Shown here: piece after piece, positions 1-7,293 of the stretch | How the letters are laid out: each line of letters begins with the position of its first letter | How positions within the stretch are numbered: the first letter of the stretch is position 1 | Source of the DNA: Bradyrhizobium erythrophlei | GTDB taxonomy: Bacteria; Pseudomonadota; Alphaproteobacteria; Rhizobiales; Xanthobacteraceae | DNA: 64,000 bases | NCBI RefSeq assembly: GCF_900129505.1 | Contig: NZ_LT670818.1 | Location: forward strand, 1,240,001 to 1,304,000 | Reading direction: 5' to 3' | Notes under the pieces: model-generated | The model's input: the letters and a program-made list of their open reading frames with translations, nothing else | The model's database searches: none | What the model was told of the DNA's origin: nothing | Program-made: the position numbers and the translations under genes

Positions 1-689
1 CAGGTAGAAGGCCGCAATCGGGACCACGGGTCAAATCAAGAAGACGTTCACGCGCGTCGCGCGTCGGTAAGTTCCGTCGGCTGCCCCCAGACCAAAACAA
101 TTATGACGTGATCGTGACGCTCCCCGAGTCCCGCCGGGCGTCCCCGCCGTGACCTCGCAAGCGGGCCTCGGCCCGACCTTAATAAAAGCGTGGTAGGCTG
201 CCCTGTCTGAGGTCGGAATAGGAGGCTCACGCAGTGCGAGCGCGCTTGGGAACGGGTTCAGTGGTTGTGGTAGTATCGCTCACGGTTTCAGCTCCTGAAG
301 GTGGCCTTTCGCTCTGCCGCGTCCGGTGGCAAAGGTCCCGGTCCTAGATTTGGCGAAATGCCCTGAAAGCCGATGATGTAGGGTAGAGGAAAATCCCTTG
401 TTTTGAAGGGTTTTGGTGCCTTCAGAACCTTTCACCGCCGTTCAAAATAGAGACGTACGGGCACGAGGTCTGGCGTGTGCTCATGCCGGACCTCGTTTGT
501 TTATGAACGCTGATCGGTGTACCGCTCCAAATAGGTCTACTTAGAGTCAATCTCGACCGAATTGGGCTGACGGCGTCATGTCCGGTTTACCCCGGTTGTG
601 ATCGTCGGAGCGGACATGCCGCCTCGGCAGCTTCGTGCCAGGAACGGACTCGGGGGGGCAACAGGTGAACACGAAACAGGATCACGAGC
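1..689. other. No convincing gene; hairpins only
   Basis: No reading frame here looks like a protein, and any frame entering from the left edge hits a stop within about 170 bases. The stretch contains a strong stem-loop listed separately, a weaker one near 395-410 followed by four T residues, and an 8-bp inverted repeat (577-584 with 611-618) between it and the PhzF-like gene. It may hold the 3' end of a transcript that begins left of the window, or a small RNA. Nothing in the sequence allows a choice. Confidence 0.4.
464..502 (+). terminator. Rho-independent terminator-like hairpin
   Basis: An 11-bp stem (464-474 with 485-495, one G-T wobble) closes a 10-base loop and is followed by TTTGTTT. 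The shape fits an intrinsic terminator for rightward transcription coming from the unassigned DNA to the left. The transcript it would end is not identified. Confidence 0.5.
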
Positions 690-1526
690 ATGACAGTTCT
701 TCGCATCGCTGCATTTTCGGACGGCAATAAAGGCGGCAATCCTGCCGGTATATGGATCGGCGACGATTTGCCGCCTGCATCGAGGATGCAAGCGATGGCA
801 GCGGATGTTGGGTTCTCGGAAACGGCCTTCGCGGCTCCCGAGGGTGGCGCATGGCGCGTTCGGTATTTTTCGCCACTATGTGAAGTGCCGTTTTGTGGAC
901 ATGCCACCATCGCTCTGGGGGCCGCTCTTGCACTTCAACACGGCGACCGAACTTTTCAACTAAAGCTGAATCGCGCAGATATTTCGGTCGCTGGCCGCCG
1001 AGACGGCCAGACAATTGCAGCCGCGCTTCAATCACCGCCGACACGCAGCACATCCATTGATCCGTTGCTACAAGCGGATTTGCTGCAACTTCTCGACTAC
1101 TCGATCGACGATCTCGATTTGAAAATTCCGCCCGCGAAGATTCACGGCGGTGCCGACCATGTCGTCCTGGCTCTGAAAACGCGCACCGCGCTTGCTCGCA
1201 TGAGCTATGACCTCAAGCTCGGCCGAGAGCTGATGGAAAGAGCCGGATTAGTTACGGTCGCGCTTGTTACGGCAGAGAACCCGCAACTGTTCCATGTCCG
1301 CAATGCGTTTGCCGTCGGAGGCGTACTGGAGGATCCGGCAACAGGTGCAGCCGCCGCTGCGTTAGCGGGATACTTGCGTGACATAGGCTGGCCGCACGGG
1401 GGTGTCATTAATATTGTTCAGGGAGAAGACATGGGAATGCGATCGCTTATCCGTGCGGAGATTAGCGAGATTGCAGGCAGTTCAATAAGGGTATCAGGGA
1501 CGGCACGCATCATGAGCGACGCATGA
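690..1526 (+). CDS. PhzF-family isomerase/epimerase-like protein
   Basis: This 278-residue protein has the fold-typical features of the PhzF (diaminopimelate-epimerase-like) family. The N-terminal block with GNPAG at residues 16-20 is followed by SETAF with the expected catalytic Glu at 44. The RYFSP and FCGHAT motifs of the first half and DPATGAAAAALAGYL in the second half are also present. Length is normal for the family. Family members act on small cytosolic metabolites; the substrate cannot be told from sequence, and no phenazine genes are nearby. The start is the first ATG, with AGGATC about 8 bases upstream. Its last five codons lie inside a 42-bp repeat that recurs at 4208, so the 3' end may be an insertion or recombination boundary. 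Confidence 0.85.
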   Translation: MTVLRIAAFSDGNKGGNPAGIWIGDDLPPASRMQAMAADVGFSETAFAAPEGGAWRVRYFSPLCEVPFCGHATIALGAALALQHGDRTFQLKLNRADISVAGRRDGQTIAAALQSPPTRSTSIDPLLQADLLQLLDYSIDDLDLKIPPAKIHGGADHVVLALKTRTALARMSYDLKLGRELMERAGLVTVALVTAENPQLFHVRNAFAVGGVLEDPATGAAAAALAGYLRDIGWPHGGVINIVQGEDMGMRSLIRAEISEIAGSSIRVSGTARIMSDA

Positions 1527-1554
1527 TCATAATTAAGTGCACTGTCACCGTAAC
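1513..1554. repeat. 42-bp direct repeat, copy 1
   Basis: This segment matches 4208-4249 at 41 of 42 bases in the same orientation. It begins inside the last codons of the PhzF-like gene and ends with GTGCACTGTCACCGTAAC. A shorter 22-base piece of the same sequence occurs at 3410-3431. Copies 1 and 3 bracket about 2.7 kb. The core looks like the ends seen near REP-type or small mobile elements, but that is from memory and unchecked. Confidence 0.8.
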
Positions 1555-1586
1555 CAATGAAGAGGGTCACCCTCATTTTTTAACCT

Positions 1587-1709
1587 CTAAAATCGAAGAG
1601 CTAACAGCAGAGCAAACACGAGTACGATCAGCAGCGCCGCTGCAATCGCGACAATGCCCTGCGCATCCAGCCGAAGCCCCCAAAAACTGACCTGAAGTCG
1701 ATTGCGCAT
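1587..1709 (-). CDS. Small single-pass membrane protein, 40 aa
   Basis: The short product starts MRNRLQVSFWGLRLDAQG and then runs into one hydrophobic segment rich in Ala, Ile, Leu and Val to the C-terminus. It is therefore probably an inner-membrane microprotein with a short cytoplasmic head. The ATG at 1709 is chosen because GGAGAG sits 7-12 bases upstream; a longer in-frame opening to 1835 has no such site and an unlikely composition. Similar tiny proteins occur in bradyrhizobia. The function is unknown. Confidence 0.55.
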   Translation of the reverse strand: MRNRLQVSFWGLRLDAQGIVAIAAALLIVLVFALLLALRF

Positions 1710-1948
1710 ACCTGGCTCTCCATTGAAAAATTGAGAGCCTTCGGGGGACGATCTATCTGTCGGCCGCTTTGTGCGCCCGTCAACAGCGAATAATGTCACC
1801 ATGTTCCTACCGTAGGAACATGGCGAAGGCAGCAACTACTTGAGGGCACACAGCAATTGGCAAGCACTAACGAACCGCGTGTCAGTGGTGCGTCAGATGA
1901 ACTTTTGTGACTTGCGCATTGTCCACAGTTGAATCGCTGTCACCCCGG

Positions 1949-2249
1949 TCATCTATCCCGCGCCAGCTTCCGCTTTCCCCAATGATGGTCTTTGCGGTCC
2001 GGACTAAACTCGCGCTCGACGTGCCGGTTCAACGCGCGCGTGACACCGATCCGCGCAAACATCGTCGGCCCGCCGGACGTCGCCACTAGGATCAGCGCTT
2101 CCATGGCTACTTGCCATTCTGGAGCCTCATGTTCGGCCTTCGGAAAGCTTGGTGATGTAGTTATCAGCATCCTCCAGGGTGACGAGTTGGCTGCCCCGTG
2201 GCAGCAAAATAAGATCGTCGAACGATCGTTTCCAGCCCGTTTCAGGCAT
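1949..2249 (-). pseudogene. Frameshifted conserved hypothetical gene
   Basis: Two reading frames together give one protein of about 100 residues. The first half starts MPETGWKRSFDDL and runs to NYITKL; the second resumes with KAEHEAPEWQ and ends KLARDR. The join needs removal of one base from the AAA run at 2144-2146 on the plus strand. I recognise the complete protein as a small hypothetical that is common in bradyrhizobia, often near mobile DNA; its function is unknown. The break could be a true single-base insertion or a sequencing error in a short homopolymer. Without correction, the upstream frame ends after EGRT. Confidence 0.7.
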
Positions 2250-2251
2250 AG

Positions 2252-2482
2252 CTAGCGCCAGCCGCAGACACGATGTCCCCAGTGCCACCAGCGACGATCC
2301 CTCTCCCACCAGCAACCCCAACGCCGGTGACGGCTACGCATGTGGCGATGCGGACGGATCATCACCGCTCGCACCGGCTGAGTCGCCTCCGCTGCTCTAG
2401 GCGCGATACTAAAACCGGCGACAGCAACGATGGAGCCGGGCAGGATATCTGTCAGGATGTTGCGGCGACTTATTACTCCCAC
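2252..2482 (-). CDS. Small Arg/Trp-rich exported protein
   Basis: The 76-residue product begins MGVISRRNILTD followed by a hydrophobic stretch and an AEA boundary near residue 33. That is a Tat-like signal peptide with an SRR motif. The predicted mature part is short and rich in Arg, His, Trp and Cys (CWWERDRRWW, CGWR). The start codon is GTG with GGAG about 9 bases upstream. Similar small proteins with a Trp/Arg-rich tail occur in bradyrhizobia. The gene lies just upstream of, and on the same strand as, the frameshifted gene. Its function is unknown. Confidence 0.5.
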   Translation of the reverse strand: MGVISRRNILTDILPGSIVAVAGFSIAPRAAEATQPVRAVMIRPHRHMRSRHRRWGCWWERDRRWWHWGHRVCGWR

Positions 2483-2497
2483 TGTGTTTGCTCCGTT

Positions 2498-2854
2498 TCA
2501 TCTCGCGCTCGGCTGTTGCGAAGAGAAACGCTCACCGCGCTCCCACATCGCATATTTGCGCTCCGTCCAGTCTCGCTGATCGCGCCATTCCTGGAAATCG
2601 GCCTCCGTCCGCTTCGATAGAAATACGCGCCACGCGGCTTCGAAATCGCGGTGCGCCTCGTCAAAGGTCGGCGCCGATCCGTTGGTATGTTCGCGCGGGT
2701 GGCTACCCGGGTAGAAACCGCAGCTCCAGCCCCAGGGATCTTCGTCATGCGGGATGCCGGCGCGGATAGCGATCGTTCCCACATGCACGTCGCCATAGTA
2801 GACGTGCCAGCAGTCCTGGCGTTTGGGATATCGGCGGCGGGTTAGAGTGGACAT
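2498..2854 (-). CDS. Conserved hypothetical protein, 118 aa
   Basis: A soluble, Trp- and Arg-rich protein with no signal peptide or membrane segment. The N-terminal part (MSTLTRRRYPKRQDCWHVYYGDVHVG) and a middle block with DPWGWSCGFYPG look like a conserved small-protein family. The C-terminal third (FQEWRDQRDWTERKYAMWERG) is helical and charged. I recall similar proteins in Bradyrhizobium and Rhodopseudomonas, often in accessory regions. No enzymatic motif is visible, and I cannot assign a function. Confidence 0.6.
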   Translation of the reverse strand: MSTLTRRRYPKRQDCWHVYYGDVHVGTIAIRAGIPHDEDPWGWSCGFYPGSHPREHTNGSAPTFDEAHRDFEAAWRVFLSKRTEADFQEWRDQRDWTERKYAMWERGERFSSQQPSAR

Positions 2855-3165
2855 GCGCCTATTGAAGCGCAGCCGCGCCGCTAGAACAATCCGCTACCGA
2901 TTGTGGATTGGGGGCAGCCGGGGCACATGACCGAAACCCGCCGGCCATATCTGAGGCGAAAGGGCGAGGGCAGCCTACGGATGTGTGGCGCTTTCGCCGC
3001 CGTGCGCGGATGCGTCGCCGTTGTTTCCATAGCCCCGATGATGCCGGGCGTCGGCGGGGGCACATAAAGTGACCAAAAGGCATAACGCGAAAACATATCG
3101 CATCGCATTTGCTCCAGTCGGTTATCGCAAAGCCGCTCCGAAGGGCTTCGTAATCGCAAAGAGAA

Positions 3166-3196
3166 ACGGCTCCAGCCCGGGACAAGCTGGAGCCGT
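3166..3196. other. Perfect 10-bp stem-loop
   Basis: ACGGCTCCAG and CTGGAGCCGT pair perfectly around an 11-base loop. No T-tract follows on either strand, so it is not a classical terminator. It may be a transcript-end structure or part of a decayed element. Confidence 0.45.
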
Positions 3197-3409
3197 AGTC
3201 TTGAGAAGTGCCGGGAGGGAGGAGTCCGACACAATCTTGATATGGGCGAAGGGCGAACGATTCCCACCTATATTATGGTTTAGGAAGCCGCATCATTGGT
3301 ATGTAACCGCCACCGCGCCGGGCTGCCCTCATTGGTCCGCGGCATGCCTTTACCGTCGGGATTTCGCAGGCTCGACAGGAATTACGGTGACCCGTGCATT
3401 CAATTAATA

Positions 3410-3431
3410 AGAATTAAGTGCACTGTCACCG
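3410..3431. repeat. Short copy of the 42-bp repeat core
   Basis: These 22 bases are identical to 4224-4245 and differ at one base from the matching part of the copy at 1513. It lies just past the stop of the leftward SGNH hydrolase gene. Confidence 0.7.
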
Positions 3432-3443
3432 GCCACTCCAAAT

Positions 3444-4043
3444 TTAGGGACTTCGGCTCTCGGATTCTTTTACGAGCGCCTCTATAGCGGGAAGTGTGCG
3501 CTCAACCACAATGGCATAACCGGCCCTATTTAGATGCCACATCGTATTTGACTTATCGTGCATATTTTCCACATGAAGTTCGGATCGATCAACTAAGCCC
3601 CGCTGCATTCGAGTGATCCTGTAAACAGCGACTCCCTTGACCCGCAGCTTCGCCATAATCGATTGAGCCCCCGCCTCCGCAGCAGCTGGCGAAAGATGAT
3701 GCAACACGACATCATTTCCCCGTGGGTCCCCGATATTCAGGACAACGATATCACTGCCTGGGGGTACAGCCCGATCTAGTCTTGCGAGGACGCCTGCCGT
3801 TGTGTCTCCGTCGACGCCTCGGTTGACGACAGTGACCTTATGTCCCCTTGCTCTTAGAGCCGCCTCAAGTTGGGCCGGGTAGGCCTCGCTTGCCGAGACG
3901 CCATGGCCTCGAATGGCGCTGTCGCCGAGCGCAACTATATGAACTTCCGCTTTGACGGCAGTCGCCCCAAGAGAAATTGCAGACACCAGTGCAGCACCGA
4001 CCATTGCTGAACGCCTTCCTGGCCACCGAATTGATACATCCAT
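3444..4043 (-). CDS. SGNH/GDSL-family hydrolase with altered active site
   Basis: The 199-residue product has an N-terminal hydrophobic signal segment (residues 13-32) and a GDSL-type block I, VALGDSAIRGHG, with the likely nucleophile Ser42. A Gly-containing block II (NRGVDGDTT) and a GND in block III follow. It resembles TesA-like arylesterases and thioesterases of the periplasm. The last block keeps the His (His170 in WHLNRAGY) but has Thr where the family usually has the Asp of DxxH, so activity may be weak or use another acid such as Asp163. The ATG at 4043 is chosen because it puts the signal peptide at the N-terminus; starts up to 4115 are possible. A paralogue lies at 52604. Confidence 0.7.
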   Translation of the reverse strand: MDVSIRWPGRRSAMVGAALVSAISLGATAVKAEVHIVALGDSAIRGHGVSASEAYPAQLEAALRARGHKVTVVNRGVDGDTTAGVLARLDRAVPPGSDIVVLNIGDPRGNDVVLHHLSPAAAEAGAQSIMAKLRVKGVAVYRITRMQRGLVDRSELHVENMHDKSNTMWHLNRAGYAIVVERTLPAIEALVKESESRSP

Positions 4044-4207
4044 GTTGTTCTCAACGCGTCTCTCTGCCGCTATTCGCATACGACTGTCAGCTTCAGCCAG
4101 CGGACAACTAGGCACCTAACCGTATTCCAGCTATACACATTTCTCTGTGTGGAAACACTTGCTTGATCGGCAAATCTGCGTGGCCATTTCGTCAATTCGG
4201 CTTGGGG

Positions 4208-4249
4208 TGAGCGACGCATGATCAGAATTAAGTGCACTGTCACCGTAAC
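4208..4249. repeat. 42-bp direct repeat, copy 3
   Basis: Same sequence and orientation as 1513-1554, with one mismatch. It contains a copy of the last codons of the PhzF-like gene but no gene around it. It lies 28 bases before the start of the outer-membrane protein gene at 4278. Confidence 0.8.
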
Positions 4250-4277
4250 TTCCTTTATTTGAGGCCGACCTGCGCGC

Positions 4278-5069
4278 ATGCGAACTCGCCAGATTTGTTT
4301 GCTGTTGGCGTCTTCAATCCTCGGTACCGTCGAGGCACAGGCGGAAGGTTGCCCAACTGCGAAAGACGACATTGCAACTGATCGGCCGGATGTTACAAAC
4401 TCGAGCCTTGTAGTGCCAACCGGCAGTCTCCAGAACGAAAACGGCGTGAATTTCAGCATCCGTGAAGACGGTCGTACCATCGACGGGACGAACAGCCGGT
4501 GGCGATTGGGCGTTGCGCCGTGTCTTGAGCTACTGGTTGACCTGCCCACCTATTTCGCGAACGTTCAAGGGCCCGGTAATTCGGGGTTTTCTGACGTGTC
4601 CCCGGCGCTCAAGTGGCAGATCAGTCCGATACCGGGCAAGGTCGATTTGTCGGTCGTATTCGGCTTGGCGTTGCCTACCGGCGCGGTCGCGATCGCCGGT
4701 CGTGGCGCGCAGCCTTATCTCCAATTTCCCTGGTCGTGGGAGCTGCATGATGGCTGGGGCGTCAGCGGCATGTTCACCGAGTTCTTCCGTCCTTCGGACT
4801 TCACGACCAGGCGCATCACCGAGACGACCTTCGTGCTGGAAAAGCAGCTGACGAAGGAATTTAGCGTGTTTACCGAATATGTCGGCGACTTTCCCGAAGG
4901 TGCCGGTCCCAGCCTGCTCCTGAATTCTGGCGCGATGTATCATATGAACCGAACCGAGCAGGTCGACTTCCACATCGCGTTCGGTCTCAATCACAATGCC
5001 CCGAGTTATATTGTCGGCGTCGGGTATTCGTTCCGCATCGATGGATTGTTCGCCAACCATCCAAGGTGA
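4278..5069 (+). CDS. Outer-membrane protein, phenol MetA-pathway/'transporter' family
   Basis: A signal peptide (residues 1-22, ending AQA) precedes a 240-residue domain that opens with DIATDRPDVTNSS followed by VPTGSLQNENG. This opening is typical of the PF13557 family of putative outer-membrane beta-barrel proteins. Alternating aromatic strands continue to the C-terminus (VDFHIAFGLNHNAPSYIVGVGYSF). The family is usually called a transporter near aromatic-degradation genes, but its real role is poorly known. It stands alone here: the gene to its right is convergent. The start ATG fits the signal peptide. Confidence 0.75.
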   Translation: MRTRQICLLLASSILGTVEAQAEGCPTAKDDIATDRPDVTNSSLVVPTGSLQNENGVNFSIREDGRTIDGTNSRWRLGVAPCLELLVDLPTYFANVQGPGNSGFSDVSPALKWQISPIPGKVDLSVVFGLALPTGAVAIAGRGAQPYLQFPWSWELHDGWGVSGMFTEFFRPSDFTTRRITETTFVLEKQLTKEFSVFTEYVGDFPEGAGPSLLLNSGAMYHMNRTEQVDFHIAFGLNHNAPSYIVGVGYSFRIDGLFANHPR

Positions 5070-5089
5070 ATCATCGGCGTGGTCAGTCA

Positions 5090-5455
5090 TTATTGCGGCC
5101 GTAATAGTTCCTGATGAGCCGATAACGGCCCACCGGTAGAAACATATTCCTGGTGAAGGCAACTATCTACCCTGCAAAATATTGTCTGATCGCCGCAGTG
5201 CAGATGCTCAAAGTGCAGCTTTATCAAATGCGCATTGTCAAAATAGGTCGCAAAGTAGTGACCGGCGCGCGGGGAATCTCTGCACATACGGCTTACAGCA
5301 TACCGAACCTCGGGCGGCAGGCGGTCGATATGTTCCGGATTCCACGGATCATCGTGTCCAACCTGACTACCGCGAGCGAGCGCGGGTGATTGATTGGCGC
5401 AGCTAAGCAGTAGAATGGAGGCGACTGCCGAAACCCGTGCATGCAGAGGCCACAT
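5090..5455 (-). CDS. Exported Cys-containing hypothetical protein
   Basis: From the ATG at 5455 the 121-residue product starts MWPLHARVSAVASILLLSCANQSPALA, a plausible signal peptide; SCAN may also be read as a weak lipoprotein box. The mature part has GHDDPWNPEHIDRLPPEVR, then a block with spaced Cys residues (MCRDSP, HCGDQTIFCRVDSC), which suggests a disulphide-bonded periplasmic protein. I recall similar hypothetical proteins in bradyrhizobia. The alternative ATG at 5482 adds nine residues. Function unknown. Confidence 0.6.
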   Translation of the reverse strand: MWPLHARVSAVASILLLSCANQSPALARGSQVGHDDPWNPEHIDRLPPEVRYAVSRMCRDSPRAGHYFATYFDNAHLIKLHFEHLHCGDQTIFCRVDSCLHQEYVSTGGPLSAHQELLRPQ

Positions 5456-5686
5456 GCCGGCACCCTTACATAGACGACGCAAGACTGTCAGGAATGCCGC
5501 CGACTTTGAATGGCCTGAGGGTTATTCACGTCGCACCAATTTGACGGCCCCCGCTGGGACGTTGATGTCTGTTGTGGGTCAATCGCGTCGATTTTGTCAT
5601 GTCCGCGGCATGTGCGGTTGGGCGCAATATCAGAACTTCCGACACGAGAGCCATGAATCGGGCTCTCGGTAAAAGTTAGCCAATAC

Positions 5687-6097
5687 CTACAAATCCACCA
5701 CCACGTAATCGCTCTCGACCGACACGGCGATGGTCTCCGCCACATACGGGCTCTTCACCACGTGTGACCCCGGCTCGACATGGGCCGGATAGGCCCGCGC
5801 GCGGAAGCGCTTGGGGTCGCAGTAGGATTGGCCGGTGCGGATATCGAATTCCCAGCCATGCCAGGGGCAGCGGATGATCTCGCCGAGTTTCGTGTATTCG
5901 ATCTCGCCGGGGTCGGAGGATTGCGCCAAGCCGATCAGCGGCCCTTCGCACAAGGCCGCGCCCTGATGCGGGCAGCGGTTCAGCAGGCCGAAGAACTCGC
6001 CGTTGATGTTGAACACCGCGATCGGGCGTTCATCGATGGTGAGCAATTTTCGGGTGCCCGGCGGCAGCTCATCCACCGCGGCGATGACATGCCGAGC
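5687..6097 (-). CDS. Rieske [2Fe-2S] ferredoxin-like protein
   Basis: The 136-residue protein carries a full Rieske cluster signature: CPHQG, then about 37 residues later CPWHGWEF. These supply the two Cys and two His ligands. It has no membrane anchor or oxygenase catalytic domain, so it is a soluble electron carrier or a small Rieske partner of the non-haem type. The start MARHVIAAVDELPPG is typical of this family; an upstream in-frame ATG at 6142 would start inside the repeat at 6113. The gene follows two amidohydrolase genes on the same strand and may serve the same catabolic pathway. Confidence 0.85.
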   Translation of the reverse strand, partial: ARHVIAAVDELPPGTRKLLTIDERPIAVFNINGEFFGLLNRCPHQGAALCEGPLIGLAQSSDPGEIEYTKLGEIIRCPWHGWEFDIRTGQSYCDPKRFRARAYPAHVEPGSHVVKSPYVAETIAVSVESDYVVVDL

Positions 6098-6112
6098 CAT
6101 TCTGTTATGTCC

Positions 6113-6184
6113 GCATGATCTTTTCGGAAAACCGGTTCCCACCCATCGGGTCGTAGCCCGAGGGCATGCTTTTTCGGATCATGC
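6113..6184. repeat. Rhizobial-type intergenic palindrome
   Basis: The ends GCATGATCTTTTCGGAAAAC and TTTTTCGGATCATGC form an imperfect inverted repeat, with a second hairpin between them. Palindromes of this GCATGATC...GATCATGC type are scattered through rhizobial genomes. It abuts the stop codon of the amidohydrolase gene, so it may also shape the transcript before the Rieske gene. Confidence 0.7.
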
Positions 6185-7293
6185 TACGCGAGACCATACA
6201 GCTTCAGTGCATTGCCGAGATAAAACGCCTCGCGGTTGGCATCGCTGACGCCGGCCGGCAGCACTCGCGACGGCTCGTCATAATCCCAGTGCGGATAGTC
6301 GGTGGCGAACAGCAATTTGTCCCAGCCGATCCAGTCGATCACGTCAAACAGGTGGTCGCGCTTTTCCGGGTCTTCCATCGGCTGCGTGGTCCACCAGATG
6401 TGGTCGCTGATATACTCGGAAGGCTTGCGCTTCAGATGCGGCACCTCGCTGTGCAGCCGCTCGAAAGTCTTGTCGAGCCGCCACGACAGCGATGGCGCCC
6501 AGCCGAAGCCAGCCTCGACCATGATCATCTTCAGTGTCGGATGCCGCTCGAACACGCCCTCCAGCACCAGGCTCGAAAGCGCGGTCTGCTGGCACTGCGA
6601 ATGGCCGACCATCTCCTCGATGTAATAGCTCGGCCAGCCCGAGGCGGTGATCGGATTGCCGCCGAAGCCGAAGGCGTGGACGCCCACGGGAAGCCCGACC
6701 TCTTCGGCGGTCTCGTAGATCGGCCAGTAGCGGCGCTGGCCGAGCGGCTCGACGTTGCGGCTGAGCAGCAGCACCTGGACGAAATTTGTGTCGCCGGCGC
6801 GCTTGCGGATTTCGGCCGCCGCGGTCGGGCCGTCTTCATTGGCGACCACGACCGAGCCCTTCAGTCGAGAATCCTTGCTGGTCCATTTGTCGATCTGCCA
6901 GTCGTTGATCGCCGAGCAGATCGCGGCGGCGAGATCGTGATTGCGGATGCCTTGCCCGGTGGCGAGCGGATTGAGCACGCCGAGCACGACATTGTTCGGA
7001 TCGAGATGCTGCTGCTGCATGAAGGATAGCGACGATCCCTGCGGGCCGCCTTCCGGCGGATAGGCGTCGCGGCGCGAGGCGTTCGGCTGCGCCTTCGGAT
7101 AAGGCGGGCCTTCCATCATGCCCTGATAGGGATGCTTGTCGTAGGTCTCGAGATGCGTATGCCAGCGCTTTGCGAGGTAGGGATACAATTCGGTCGCGGT
7201 GGCGCGCGCGGGATGGATGTCGCAATCGGCAATCCCGGTTTTCGCATGAACGGACGAGGCTGGCGTCGGACTCTCGCGGAACTGTACGTTCAT
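6184..7293 (-). CDS. Amidohydrolase-family (ACMSD-like) protein
   Basis: The 369-residue protein belongs to the amidohydrolase-2 superfamily (PF04909), which contains decarboxylases and hydrolases of aromatic-derived acids. The first strand reads ADCDIHPA, so the usual metal-binding HxH is DxH (Asp25, His27). The later conserved parts are present: GVHAFGFGGN, MVEAGFGWAPSLSWRLD and FATDYPHWDYDEP. Its start codon overlaps the stop of the upstream paralogue by four bases (7290-7293), so the two are co-translated. The substrate is unknown; the Rieske gene downstream suggests an oxidative catabolic pathway. Confidence 0.8.
   Translation of the reverse strand: MNVQFRESPTPASSVHAKTGIADCDIHPARATATELYPYLAKRWHTHLETYDKHPYQGMMEGPPYPKAQPNASRRDAYPPEGGPQGSSLSFMQQQHLDPNNVVLGVLNPLATGQGIRNHDLAAAICSAINDWQIDKWTSKDSRLKGSVVVANEDGPTAAAEIRKRAGDTNFVQVLLLSRNVEPLGQRRYWPIYETAEEVGLPVGVHAFGFGGNPITASGWPSYYIEEMVGHSQCQQTALSSLVLEGVFERHPTLKMIMVEAGFGWAPSLSWRLDKTFERLHSEVPHLKRKPSEYISDHIWWTTQPMEDPEKRDHLFDVIDWIGWDKLLFATDYPHWDYDEPSRVLPAGVSDANREAFYLGNALKLYGLA

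Larger units (their letters stand above)
2855..3443. other. Gene-free stretch with one hairpin and a repeat
   Basis: Open frames here (for example 3069-3407) have unlikely compositions and I do not accept them. A perfect 10-bp stem (3166-3175 with 3187-3196) is present without a T-run, and a 22-base piece of the 42-bp repeat lies at 3410-3431. The rest shows nothing I can interpret. Confidence 0.4.
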
